This document shows, piece after piece, positions 1 to 12,700 of a DNA stretch of 64,000 bases. The number at the start of each line of letters is the position of its first letter. The stretch's first letter is position 1. The stretch is from Amblyornis subalaris (lineage: Eukaryota; Chordata; Aves; Passeriformes; Ptilonorhynchidae). A program made the position numbers and the translations under genes. Under the pieces are notes generated by a model. The model saw only the letters and a program-made list of their open reading frames with translations, made no database searches and was not told the origin of the DNA. The stretch spans positions 1,419,052-1,483,051 of the forward strand of contig JACAXG010000170.1 of NCBI GenBank assembly GCA_018881555.1. Direction: 5' to 3'.

Positions 1-529
1 GCACATTCGCTGCAGTCGAGAGATTTTCCTATTTCCCCTAACGTTTGTTTCCATTAAGGCAAAGTTGCTNTGTGTGTTGAACAACCTGCTATTTGTCACC
101 ACGTGGACAGAAGAAATCCTGCTTAAATATGAATTTAGGCAAAAATCTAACCACAAGAAAGGGAAAAGAAAATAATGAGGTCATCTGGAAACGCTGTATC
201 CCCATGCATACACAACCCTCACTCTCGAGGACAAAAGAACTTTCACACATCCACTGTTTCTTCCTTTTCCTTTTACATGCCATCAAAATCTACTTTTTGA
301 AGACAAGTTTTAGCACATTTAACGTGTAGATCTCACAATCCAAATGCTGCTTTTACTGTGCTTCTCTCCAAGCACTGCTTGGATGGGGTTCACTATTGCT
401 CCATAAACAAACCATTGTTGTGTGACTGCTGTGTTCTCTAAGAATCCTTTTGAGTGAAACCCAGTGACATCATTCTCAGGATGCTGCTGCCAGAATGGGA
501 AAGCCACATCCTCCTTGGGTGCTGGCAAA
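1..529. other. Unique AT-rich sequence, nothing recognised
   Basis: I see no repeat, RNA gene or defensible exon here. Short open frames occur on both strands, but they overlap each other and show no domain or biased composition. Confidence 0.5.
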
Positions 530-658
530 AGAGTCTTAGAATATCCTGAGCTGGAAAGGACCCACCAGGATCATNCAGTCCNACCCCTGGCCCTGCACAG
601 ACACCNCAACATTCCCACCCTGTGCATCCCTGAGAACGTTGTCCAGACGCTCCCTCAT
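530..658 (-). mobile_element. CR1 LINE, short 3' tip (ATTCTAAGA-tail subtype)
   Basis: Read on the minus strand this is the 3' tip of a CR1 element. Read on the plus strand it has the marks 'cctgagctggaa', 'gacccaccaggatcat', 'ctggccctgcacagacacc' and 'gttgtccagacgctcc'. The sense-strand tail is ATTCTAAGACTC rather than repeated ATTCTATG. The fragment is about 130 bp, so it is heavily 5'-truncated, as is normal for CR1. It is close to the copy at 33625 but lacks about 18 bp near the tail. No coding capacity remains. Confidence 0.8.
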
Positions 659-3600
659 NCAGACAATTAACCAAGAGTAGGTGAGGATGTGGACCCAAGC
701 ATCCCAACTGCACCATTTCCAAATGCAATTTCTGGAAATTAAAAAAATGCGATGGTAAGAATCGGTATTTCAGACAAGCACACTACTTTTAGTATTGGGA
801 TCTAGAAGCAAACTCTCAACCTTTACATACCAAGAAATCTTTTGTTCCAAAAGAAGTTAAAACTGGCTTACACAAAGAAATTCGATCAGTTAGCACAAAG
901 AACAGGGATGCATTATTGCANGGAAACACTGCCNCTAAGTCTCCTCAGTGGTAAATTAGAGTAACTTTGACTGGACTAGAGATGTTTTTTGTCAGATATA
1001 AAAACTGAGGTTTTTTTCCCTTCCTTTTACAGCTCCAAGGATATATGCTGCAAGTGTAGAGTCTTGTTTCCTGACCTTGCTCAGAGTGACTTACACTGTA
1101 GGTAATACCATTTCCTCTGTACAGGAAAATACTGAATAAACATCAACTTTAACATAATTCTAAGTTGCTGGTTTAAATAATTCTAGCTGAANTAAGCTGT
1201 ACTTGAATAGATTTTTAATTTTCAAGCAATTTAGTTGAACTAATGAGAGANGAGAGAAGACCACAGTGGAGCCAAGATAAGTTGTACTGAAGATTTCTAT
1301 CCGGAAGAGGTTTTAGGAAAGGTATAATCCTAAATTAACTNTAAAGGATATTGTTTTTTTCATTCTTTGGGAGNATATTTTGCCTTCGCGTGTCTGTANA
1401 TATTAAGGCTTCAATGTGCATTCTNTTAAAGAAAGCATCTGATTTTTATTAACATTTTGCCTCTCAGATCTTCATGACTCATCAGCCTAATGGAAACATG
1501 CAGATGCAGCTACAGAGAGCTCAAAGTCAGAAATGCCTTCTCACAGAAAAGAAGACTGAAAAACATCACATGCACTGAAAAATANCAGTAGGATTCTTAA
1601 AATCCTAGTGGGTCCTGAGTTCACTGAAGTAAAGAGGAAAATCTCCTTTGATTTGAGCAGGCTTAGAATCAGAGTAAATTATCTACGGCTCTCACTGTTT
1701 TCTGCGTGTCCCATGAATTCCCCTGGCAACAAGGTCACTCCTTTGACTACAGAACCTGGACTGTGTGGAAACTGGAGCAGCTGAAAAATATTCTAATGTA
1801 CTTTGGTATTTGAGGTTATTCATGTCCCCAAATTAGTGGTGTGCTAGATGCTGAAATAACTGCACTGCAATTAAAACAGAAATATCTGTTCATTTGACAA
1901 TGTTTACCACATAACATATATTTTTAGAATAATTAGTTGATTTAGTAAACTTCTATTTGCTGATTAATTTACATCTCCTTGATTAATTTAATGGCTTTTC
2001 TCTCTCTTCTATATCATTAAAAATCTACCAAGAAATATTAAAAGTAAAAGCTAAATAAAAATCTAAGTTTTTTCCATTAGTTCATTCTGGTTTTCATTTT
2101 TTTCCCCAAGTTTGTCTGCCAGTTACCAGGACACAGTCATGTTGCTCTTATTTCATCACTTTTATCAGGAAAACAATAGTGCCCAACAAAGTCATCTTCC
2201 CTCTTCAGGTAAGTGGAGACTAAATTTATATATACAAAGCATCCATAAGATGATGCACTTAAATAAATAAATAACTGACAGGTATTTGACTTTGCCCTAT
2301 TTCAGTGCAGGTAAACTCGTGCCACACATTCTGTCTGACGAAGTAAATCCTAAATTCTACCCATGCCTTTGAATGTCAAGGGACTATGACAATTTTCCTC
2401 AAGAAGGGCTTTTAACTCCTAAATAGAAGAATTCATAGAACAACTGCCAAATTTTCCAAAGGCTTCCATTCTGGAGGTACTGTCCACTTAACCCAGGACT
2501 GCAGAATCTGGACAAAGTGCAGCCCAGCTGGTGCCTCAGTTGAGTTATCTGTTCTTGCTCTGGCTAGAATGCTTCCAGCTACAATCCTTTAGAGCCTCTC
2601 ACCCTGAATAAATTTGGAAGTGTCCCGTACTGTTGCATGATCCAGTTTAAGGCTCCACACCACAGTGCAGTTTTCAAACATTTTGTTTCTTCTCCTGCTC
2701 ACCTTGTGCAGCTCTCCCACTCTCAGCATGAGTGAGAAATTAATTCAACGCGCTGGGAATCTTCTTCCTTTGAAAACAGACATCCCTCCCATCACTGTGA
2801 AAAGCTCAGNTCTTTTTAAAAGCTATTTTTAGAGGCTGCCTTAATGACTGCAGTGTCCTCGGGAAGGTTGCTGCTGTGCTTAGTCTGCCATCTCCCACAC
2901 AAAACATGTAACCCTCCTTTCACTCTTCGGGTCTTAAACTTGTATTTTGTGCTGCGTTTGTAGAGCAAGGACACAGAGTGGTGCGCTGTCCGTGTCTGGG
3001 AGGCTTCAAAGAAATCACACTGAAGACAACCTCAAAAATGCTGGCTGGTAATTGAGGTGAAACTCGAGTGAAAGCAGAGGGAAAGAGCCGAGCAGAAGTC
3101 ACAGCAAAGCAGGTTCTTCAGCCTGGAGTGTGGCAGGAATCACTGNTAGTTTTTGAGATAAAGGCAGCAATAAAGGGGCAGCAGACTGGATGTGCTGGGG
3201 TTTCCGAGGAGTGGGTTGGTTTACCCAAGCTGGAAGTGATCATTAATTCAGATCATGCCACGTTCCCTCAGAGCTCTTTGGGATTACATCCTTTGCTGTC
3301 TCCTTTCTTCTCATGCGGTATGAAGGAAGGTGAAATGTTTAATAGGGAGGCCTGATCTTNTAATAATTGGTGTTCACAAGAATGCTTTGTGCACCAGATT
3401 ACATAAAACTGGGAGTTCTTGCAAAAAAAGNCTCCATTAATGTGAAGCTGGGTGAACAAAAATATTGTGTGAAGAAGAAACAAAGCTACCTGTCCTCTAA
3501 AATGACAGGAGTGCAGAAAACCAGCAATAAAATCCTATCAAGGAAAAGTATCAGAGATTTACCAAAAAAAAAGAAGAATCAAGCTTAGTCAAGTAAAATA

Positions 3601-6404
3601 AGAAAAATAAGAAAAAAGTTTGGCAAGAAAACAAGTAAACCCAAACTAGAAAAACAAACTAACAAGGTCGTAATACCTTTCTTGGTCAAACAATTGCTCA
3701 TGTAAAGTATTGAGGTGAAAGACAATGCCAAACATTATCCTGANCCGGTTATCTGGATAAATGCTGATTACAAAGTGTAGAAGAGGTCCTTAAAACTATA
3801 AGGCAGAAAAACCATTTTGACTAGCCAGCATCTGTTCTGCCCCCTTATTTGATTTATCACAAACTCANAGAAGAGCAGAACAAATACGCAGACAGAAGAA
3901 ACATAGTCAGATTTCAGCCTGATAGGAAGAAGCATTCTNTCACTATCTCTGCCAAATTATTAAGTACAAACGCACAAGTGATATATAAAAGAAGTTTCTT
4001 TCAAATAAGCCACAAAGCATTTAGTTATTCCAGGGTATTTGAAGAAAAACTCATTCAGGAGAAATCTTTCAATTTTCATTTCTCAGGAACTAGATATAAG
4101 AAAAAAATGTTGTTTGGGTTCCTTCAAGGAAATCTATTAATATTCAGAGCTCGGAATCTTTCCTGNAGTACAATCTGATCATTCTCCTTTGTGTCTCTGT
4201 TTATCAGCACTGCTGAGAACTCCAGAACAAGGACAGTTTTGATTTGAATATCTCTGTACATGTCCTGTCCAGTGAGAAAAAAATGAGATATCTGCCCTCA
4301 AGATTCTCCTCTCGAGAGTCCATGAATCAGGCAAAGGAGCTGCAAGAGAAAGAAAACTTATTCCATATTATTGGCATTCCTTAGCTCCCATTCCCTGCCA
4401 CCTCAGGTTTTGTTTCCCTCACACTGTGAGGGGACTGGGGCACAAGAAGAGGGACAAACAGAAGAGTTCCTTTTTCAGGAAACCACTGTTTCACGAACTC
4501 AGAACAAGAGCAGGAAGAAAAACCCACCCTCCCTGTGCCACTCACAGCTGTGCTTTTTAATCCATGGAAGTAGAAGGATATATAAGTGGAGTTTGAGAGC
4601 ATGAACCTCCTTTGCGCATTATGTGTGATTAAAAATGTACAAAGTACACGAGACAAGGAAACAAGTAAGGAGTGGCAGTGGTTTGGAAAATGTAATAGTT
4701 TAGTGAAGAGGAATTAGTAAGTGGATTTAGCCAGAACAAAAGGAAGAAAAGGAAGTGACCTAGAAGGCAAACTGGCTGAACTCACCTTTTGTATGAACAG
4801 AAAAAGAAAAAAAATACAACTCTGCTCATTAGCAGCTGATCTGGGGTCGGTCATGAACCAAAGATGATCGTGGGTTAGTACAGGAAATTCTCAGATCTAA
4901 GGGCACTTGTGAGCTGCAATTTTGCACACACTGGAGACTGTCCCTAAAGCTGAATTTGCCTACACTTACTTTATTTCATTTTCCCTACACAAAATTCTTC
5001 AAAATGGTTGTTTTCTAGGGTGAAGCTAATTACAGGATCATACAGAACACACTGGACCTGATGCTGCTTTTCATAAGTTATTCCGTTAAAAACCCAATGG
5101 CCCCAATATATAAATATAGGCAGGGCACCTACCAAAAGTCAGGACATCAATTCTTAGAAAAATAATTGAACAAAAAAAAAATCTCTGCATTTGAAGNTTA
5201 ACTTCTTGTTTATCTCTCCTTATAAAACTAGTTTTAGCTGGAGCTATATATAGCATGTACCTTAGGGAAATAAAGAGGTACAGTTCTCATTGTCTTCAGA
5301 AGTGTTTTATGCCCTGCTAGAGTCAGCACTAAATTTGAAACAGAACAGGGGAGAGAAGCCACTGAGCACAAAGTCTGGCAGAAACGTCTGATGGAAAAGT
5401 TGATGGCTTTTATATGGAACTGCTGATATACACAAATGGAATCCCCTGCCTAAACNCTCAGCCAGCTGTACAAAGTGCACNTTCCAGCCAAAATATACAT
5501 GTCAGATTAAAAGCTCTCATCATACCAGAAGCCACAAGGCTTTGGGTTCAAGTCTGGTTTTATTCCAAATAGAAAAATATCAAAAAAAACCCCAACCAAG
5601 CTATAAACATCTCTATTCCCCATCTCTGGCAAGAAACACCTTAAGAACGATTGATTACCTTCACATCATTATTTATATCAGTAACTCTTACCTCATGTCT
5701 TTGAAGAAGAGGAACACCACCGGCATCAAGAAAATACACTTCTGCATAATGGTGTCTATTTTAGTTTATCCTGAGGAACAAATCGTCCCATGGCCCTGAC
5801 CCAGAACACTTTTAGAGCCACATTTAGAACCAAAGTCGTTCAAGGGGCTTCACCTTTTCCATGACAATTAGAAATATTATGTCAGCTTTCACTTTCACTG
5901 GCTTTTTCTGTTTTCATATTAAAATATACACTCCATATTTTGACCAATTCTTTTTAACACCTGGCTAGGCTGTTAATAATATTGTGCTTGCCTAAAAGTG
6001 TGTGTGGAGGGTTTAGGCTGAGGGAATTGGGTGAACCAAGGCACCAGCCCAGGACTAAACTCACTGTTCTATTTGCACATTTACATCACAAAACAATCCA
6101 CTGATTGATCTTAAGACAATAACTCCTGTAAATAACAGGCAGAAAGTAAAAACCTAATACCCAGAGACAAAGAAGGTCTCAGTTTGATCAGTCTCTCCAT
6201 GGGAGGCAGAATTGAAGTGAATTAAAATTATTTGAGGTTAACTATCTGTGTTAAAATGCAGAAATGGATATTATTTAATTCATTAACCAAACCAGCTCCT
6301 TAGACACTCCTGAGTATTCCTTTCTTACTTTTATTTTGTATCTTTTTTTCCTAAAACTTAGATTCAGGAAGCAGAATGGATATAGACAACGTGTAATTTG
6401 CTGT
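659..6404. other. Unique AT-rich sequence without recognised genes
   Basis: This 5.7-kb stretch holds no recognised repeat family or gene. It includes a short (AAAT)n run near 2263-2275 and an A-rich, purine-rich tract at about 3560-3660. The open frame of about 109 codons at 3849-4178 (plus) contains ambiguous codons, is lysine/phenylalanine-rich as expected of AT-rich DNA, and matches no family I know. Confidence 0.5.
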
Positions 6405-6757
6405 AAGGAAAAAATAAGACTGAGGGAATTGGAATCGTTCAGCCGGGAGAGCAGATCCAAGGTCTGAAGGGGCTACAGGAGCTGGAGTGCCAGGACGAGG
6501 GGGAATGGCTTCCCACTGCCAGAGGGCAGGGTTAGATGGGATATTGGGAAGGAATTGTTCCCTGGGAGGGTGGGCAGGCCCTGGCACAGGGCCCAGAGAA
6601 GCTGTGGCTGCCCCTGGATCCCTGGAAGTGTCCAAGGCCAGGCTGGATGGGGCTTGGAGCACCCTGGGATAGTGGAAGCTGTCCCTGCCCACGGCAGGGG
6701 GTGACGAAAGTTGTGCTTTAAGGTCCCTTCCAAACTATCCCATTCTGTGATTCTATA
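6405..6757 (+). mobile_element. CR1 LINE, 3' fragment
   Basis: The plus strand carries the songbird CR1 3' block in order: a degraded 'ggaattggaatcgttcagcc', then 'gaatggcttcccactgccag', 'tgggatattgggaaggaatt', 'agaagctgtggctgcccctg', 'ccaaggccaggctggatggg' and a terminal 'cattctgtgattctat'. Compared with the copy at 31783, two internal stretches upstream of 'gaatggcttcccactgcc' are shortened, so the element was internally deleted as well as 5'-truncated. It covers the extreme C-terminal ORF2 region and 3' end and codes for nothing intact. Confidence 0.92.
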
Positions 6758-7894
6758 AATATTCTCATTGCACTGTCAGCTTGTGTTTGCAGCAGGACAC
6801 TAAAATGTATATAGACCACAAACCAGACTGGAAAAAGCCCTATTTAAGGACAAATTGTAACCAAGATGTATTGATTTTCACATTATAAATTCATAGCAAT
6901 AGTTTCATTACTTGCCAAGAAGGCAAAAACAAGAANGTGTTTGTATTTCCTCCACTGCACCTAAGACTGTGCACGGAGTCCCACTGCTCCTGTGCACTGT
7001 ATTCCACATTCCTCAAAGCTCCCAAGGAGTGAATTTTCATACAAGTCATTAAATTTAGTAATTTCTGTATCCATTTCAAGTAGTACTGCAGGACAGNGGA
7101 AAGCATTACCCTTTCGAGTTTNGACTTTAATGGAATGCAAAGTGAGTTAATGAAACTTGGCCACAAACCAATAATGCCAGGCAAGCCAACAAGAGAAGAA
7201 TGTTAAAAACCCAGTCATGCAGATGCTGTTTTCTTTTACAATAATGTCTATATATAAATTTACATGCAATGTAGCATACACATAAAAAGCGAGGTGAAAG
7301 AATGAATTTCATTTCGGTTTTTGGTGTAGAACAGCTTTGTAGGCAAAAAAAGAAATACATAATATAATATTGAAAGCCAGTTTATGAAAACATATTAGCG
7401 ACCTACACAAATACATTCCTNAAGTGATTGTTTGAACTGAAACAGAATTGCCAGGCTCTTGTATGCTGAGTTCTGGATTCCCATATGGAACTTGCACATT
7501 AGTCGGAATATTGCTTCTAATCTGTTCCTCTGNCTAAGTTACTTGTCTGTACTTCAGGGAAATTCCTATAAATTCCCTAANAAAATAAGTGATTTTTAAA
7601 ATAAATTTCATTATTATTTTGTTTCGTGCATTACTGGTTTATGTCTGATACACTGAAATTTCTACAACTCTTTGACTTTTTCTACTGCATCTTAAGACCT
7701 ACATTATATAGAACACCCAAAATAGAAACCACCCAATATTCTGCAGCTTGTGGCAGTGAGTTCCCCAGATTATTTTTATGTTTTGGTGAAAAAGTACATA
7801 TTCATTTATAAAAGCAATAAATGTTGGGGTTTTAATTCATTATTTTCATGCTTCTTATGTCCTATTTCACTGCTCTCTGCTCCACAAAGAAGGT

Positions 7895-8020
7895 TCTAAT
7901 AATTCCAAATCTATCCTCTTACAAAGCCATCCGAGGGCTCTAATTATATTGTCACCCTTCTCTGGACCTCTTCTATTTCTGCTAAATGTTTTTCAAGTGC
8001 CTCCTGTGACATTTCAATTT
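7895..8020 (-). mobile_element. Possible ancient CR1-like remnant
   Basis: The run 'cacccttctctggacctctt' followed by 'ctatttctgctaaatg' and 'tttttcaagtg' resembles the antisense of the old amniote CR1 region, which usually reads like 'cttctctggact' followed by 'ctccaa'. The rest does not align convincingly by eye. If real, it predates the songbird CR1 copies in this window. Chance resemblance is quite possible. Confidence 0.28.
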
Positions 8021-8360
8021 ACATTTTTTGAAAAGAGTTCCAAGTCACTTGGCTTTGCAGCAGGAACCTTCTTCACCTTAAGTGCTCCCTTCACTCTCTG
8101 CTCGGCCCCAAGACCCAGCAGCTCTGCCACAGACTGCATGTGTCTGAAATATTTAATTTCTTATTAACTGCTTCTTGGAAACAATTCCATCAGAGCCCTC
8201 CTAAGTCCCAGCTTTTAGACTGTAGTGAGCAAAACTTGTGGCTTCTTAACGTGCTCGAGTAGTCCTGCATTACCATCTGAAGAAGATTTTTTTAAACCTT
8301 CCTATCACATTCTTAGTTGCAGTGACAAAGAATCACATTCTCTCTTCATTTTAGGGCCCT

Positions 8361-8475
8361 TCTGTTGTTTGGGGGGTTTTTGGTTTGGATTTTTTTTTGT
8401 GAGTTTAGGGTTTGATTGTTTTATTTTTCTGTAGGGTTTTGTTTGTTTGTTTCTTTTGCTTGTTTGATTGTTTCA
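8361..8475. repeat. T/G-rich low-complexity tract
   Basis: The plus strand is almost free of C and is built of runs of T interrupted by G, including several GTTT units ('ttttgtttgtttgtttcttt'). It appears to be simple-sequence drift. There is no adjoining LINE 3' end to make it a retroposed poly(A) tail on the minus strand. Confidence 0.7.
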
Positions 8476-9512
8476 TACTTTAATATTGTTTTTTTCTCTA
8501 ATAAATTCTTCTTAAACCAACCTCAAAATGCAATTTATTTGGGTACCTCTTAGTGGCCCAATTCCTCTGTTGCCACATAGTGAATNCTCTTCAGAATCAT
8601 TTATGCTTCACTTCGTGCTTCAAGTTAAACACTCTTGACTTCTGCCTTGAAAAGATTCTAACTGTTCATACTAAATGCTGTCCTAANTAAGGATTCTGTC
8701 TGAGTGCTCTGCCAATCCCTAAAGTCTGATTCTCCCAGCAATGCCTNGTCTGTTGGACAGATAAGAGTTTTTCAAATCAAAAAGAGACAGATTAGCAGAA
8801 GCACTAAAACTTCATGGTAAGTAAAAAAATATTCTTGGGGAAAAAAATATTGTATTTGAAAAACTGCCCAGAAACAGATATACTGCTTATGCAACATTTA
8901 CACTCTCCTTGTCCTTGGAAATCTTCACATGGACCTATTACTTGGCATTGCTAAACAAAATGGCTAAAAAGTAAATACATNTTCTCTTTCAAATATTGAA
9001 TAAGGGAAAATATGTACAGCATTTAAATATTTAGCTTTTATAACTGATTTTATTGGCAATAGAAGGTTGATATTCTAATTTGTCTGTTATATCAGAAGTG
9101 ATGAATATGCAAATATCTTTTCTTTACATACAGCATTTTATAAGTGAATATTCAGGGACAACTGAGCATCTTGATAATGNTACTGCCAGAATCATAGACT
9201 GAATAAAGACATTTTAGTTAAATGATACTGAAACAGTTTGGAGCATTTGTTGAATGCCTCTGGTACTAAAGAGCACTTAGGAAGACACAAATATTCAAAA
9301 AGAGTCCCCAAAGATAAAGGTAAATGAAGGACAGGACATGAAAAGGACACAAAAAGCCCAGCATGGCTGCACCTGAGCTCCTCCACAGACACCAATTAAC
9401 ACACGAACAGTGTGTGCTACTCATTTATAAATAAATATTTGATGCAGAGAACATCCACATATTCTCAGAGGCTTTTCCTTCCTTCCAGATTTTTCATTAT
9501 TCAGACTGCATT

Positions 9513-9713
9513 GTGTTGCTGGGGCAGGGTTTTGGTGGNGGGGGGGNTACNGGGNTGGCTTCTGTGAGAAACTGCCAGAAGTGTCTTCTCCAATGTCCAA
9601 CAGATCCAATCCCAGTTGGCTCCAAGAAGGACCTGACCAAGCCCAAGCCCACCGATCATGCTGGTGTCACCTCTGGGGTAAAGAAAATGCTAAAAAAACC
9701 CACCTAACTCTTA
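9513..9713 (+). mobile_element. Probable avian ERVL-type solo LTR fragment
   Basis: The stretch contains a G-rich start ('gctggggcagggttttggtgg' region), then 'gagaaactgccagaagtgtc', 'ttctccaatgtccaacag', 'gctccaagaaggacctg', 'accaagcccaagcccacc', 'ggtgtcacctctggggtaa' and an A-rich end. This order resembles a family of avian LTRs of ERVL type that I recall from chicken and songbird genomes. It is fragmentary: I see no clear TG...CA ends, target duplication, primer-binding site or internal retroviral region. The several ambiguous bases in the G-rich start fit repeat or homopolymer trouble in assembly. Confidence 0.45.
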
Positions 9714-12700
9714 CTAAAGAGCCAAAAGTATGGTCCTGTCAAGGAAAATAATCAGNGAACATCATCTCTTAGAGATGCACATCCCACTGCTCTGCCTGCA
9801 TTTGGAGGAAACCCCAAATTAATTCATAACTGGTGGGAAAAGCCTTTGAAGGAGCTGTTGCTGAGTGAGATTCAGTGAGTACTATACAATGGACTATTAC
9901 TGTCTTTAGACTCCTCTGGATATTTTTGCTTTAATTTTTCTACTCCTACTGGTAATCTGTACTTTAAAAAAACCCTAAAAAATGAGTTTACACCGTCGCC
10001 AGTGTTGGATTGTGTTCCCTGGCATGCTTTTGGAACGCAGCTCAGCAATTTTACCGTTCAGTGCCTCTGTGGCCCCTCTGCCATGCATTGGTTGCTGGCA
10101 GGGTTTACCTATCAAAAGTGATCCTCTGATAGGATCTCGAGGTGAGGAGAACCACGGCTGAAACCATCCCTGTGCTCAGGGTGCGGTTGGAAATGAAAGC
10201 CTCTGGAATCTGACACACGAGCGNGGAAATGCAATTATCCCGAAGCTGTGGAAAAGCACAGCCTCCCTCGTTTCCCAGGCAGGATGGAGCAGAGCCTGGT
10301 GACACACTTCAACTGCCCCAATTCTTCCTGGGCAGTTTTATATCCTTTTCCTCCTGGTGACATAACTCATCAGTGGATCTGTGAGGCTGAAAGGCTTGTT
10401 TGGGGGCTGGATTGAAGGAAACTAATTAGCTTTCCATGTCCTGACTTCCTCTACCTTCTCTGCACTGTCTTAGCATTTACTCCTGAATAATCTTCCCTTA
10501 GTGTTCCATCTGAGTGCATTTCAGGGACGGCTCAATTTGCTTTATCCTGAATACAAGCCTAAATTTAAATTATATCTCAAGCACAAGGAATTGAGGCTCT
10601 TGTTAGTGCTTTTTGCATCTTCCTCAACCTTGGTAATGGGGATGAAGTTTAAGATACTGCAACTGCTAATTTAAAAAAAAAAATATCATTTACATATCCC
10701 ACAGAAAAACATGTCAGAAAAATTTTGGCACAGGCCTTTTGTTCACATTTGTGATGATTCTGCAATGCTTTTTGGCACTCCCATTAAATATAATAACTGT
10801 TTTTCTACTTGTACTTTTTGATATTCCATCATGGCTCAATAAAATTTTTAGTACAATTTTTAGCTCTCTGTTACAGCAACCCCTGAAAAAAAGGAAAAAA
10901 GGAAACAGGTTCAGAAAGAGTCATGGCTATAATATCTCGATCAGGAGTACTTAATGGATTTTTTTGGAGTGAAATACAAGAAGATTTCTATCATGTTATT
11001 ATCCACAAAATTGTAAATGAAAGTGATACGTTCACAGAGGCCGCATAAATGATTTTAACCTGGCTAAAAATCACCTGTTCAAATCACCTCTCTTTGCCTC
11101 CCTCTTTGTCTGATGCTTTTTATACACCTATGCCTCGTGTGGGCCAAGCACCTCCCTCACATACGAACCTGGAAAACAGGGAATCTGGTTCCCATTGATG
11201 TCTGGGTTTTGTCTCTAATCTCTGACAACAAAAAACCCACAACCAAGCAACCAAAAAAACCCACACCACCACCACTCCGACAGGTTTACAAGTGATAAAT
11301 TGCCATAGTACTATTATTAATGGATGTGTGTAAGCCACATAGTTCATAAAAGTTTTCAGAATTGCTTTAAAAAATGCTTTAAGAATTGTGCTACCACAAT
11401 ATTTTACTGTGCCCTTTAAATTTTCTGCCAAAATATGCAGCAANGCAGTGATACAGGCAGATATTGCTGAAATTCATTCAAAGCCAATGTCTCCATGAGA
11501 AGTCATTTGAAGGATGCATATAACTTTTTTAAGGGGTTCTTAAAAGATAATATGAAACTTTTGGACTTGGGTTTTACATATAAGTTATACTTCACTCCTT
11601 CCAATATTCATGAATATTTAATGAATATTCAACTCTGTAGAAAGTCTCCAGCACTAAAGCAATAAAAGGTGGTGTATATATATTTTTGGACCACTGTTTC
11701 CATCNCCTCCCACTGCAGGTCAGGAATATCCTTTTACTGCCTTAGTGGCTGAACAAGNAGCATATTTAATGTAGCATAATTTGCTAAGGATATTTTGTTT
11801 GTTTGTCTGTTTCTTTCTTTTAAGGGTTTATGTCAGGAGCTCTCGAGCAACACTTGTAAAGCTCAGTGCTGAAATGAGGCTGGGGCAGGAAGCAGGGATC
11901 AGACCTGTGGTTTTGTTTGTTTGTTTTAAATCTCAGCACCCTCCGTTTAGTAAAGTCCTCTCCAGAAGTATTCACTTACCTTTTATTTAAGGACAATAAA
12001 AACACTAAGCTTCTAAGCACATTTGCTATCACTTAAAAAGAAAAATCNTTCCAGAATCAAATCAGGCACATATTTTCCCCTCTCTACCAGGTGCACATGA
12101 AACACCAGTCAATAAAAAGTACCAGAAATCAAATTCCTCTTCCCTTCCCTTATCTAAACCAGCAGGCCCAGCCCTGTCAGGCTGCAGGGACAGGACAGCT
12201 CCGAGCTCAGCACCCCAACCAGAGCACCTCCAGCTCTCCAGAGCCCACACGGGCAGGGAATGGCAATGCCAGAGGTTCCTCACAAAGGGGGAGTGCGACA
12301 GCTCCTAGAATAAGATGGATACAGATCCTTTCTCCCGAGTGGAGAAAATCTGTCTATGCAGAAACAGAAGCAGCATGTAAAGAACAGGAGGCTTGGATAC
12401 ACAAAGTGCAAAGCAAGTATTGCAGAGGAGACATCAATCGACACAAAACACCAGGCTGAAGCTGAGAAATACAGTTTATGTGCTGCATCCTTTATAGACT
12501 GTATTTCTCCTCTTTGTCCTCGGCCACAGAGAGCACTTGGAGCAGGATCCAAGTCTTCAGAAAGTGATGGAGCCATCTCAGCTTCCATTTCTTCCACTCC
12601 AAATTCACAACAACAACTTGCTATCTCCCAGGCTGTCAAATAGATCTTTAAGATTAAATAGATCCCCAGGAGTCGGGTGGGTGTGAGAGCTGGCCAGTGC

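Larger units (their letters stand above)
6758..9512. other. Unique sequence with T/G-rich low-complexity tract
   Basis: No gene is recognised. The stretch contains the T/G-rich tract at 8361-8475 and a possible ancient CR1 remnant at about 7895-8020, both listed separately. An ATGCAAAT octamer lies at 9107-9114 with nothing else around it to suggest function. Confidence 0.5.
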
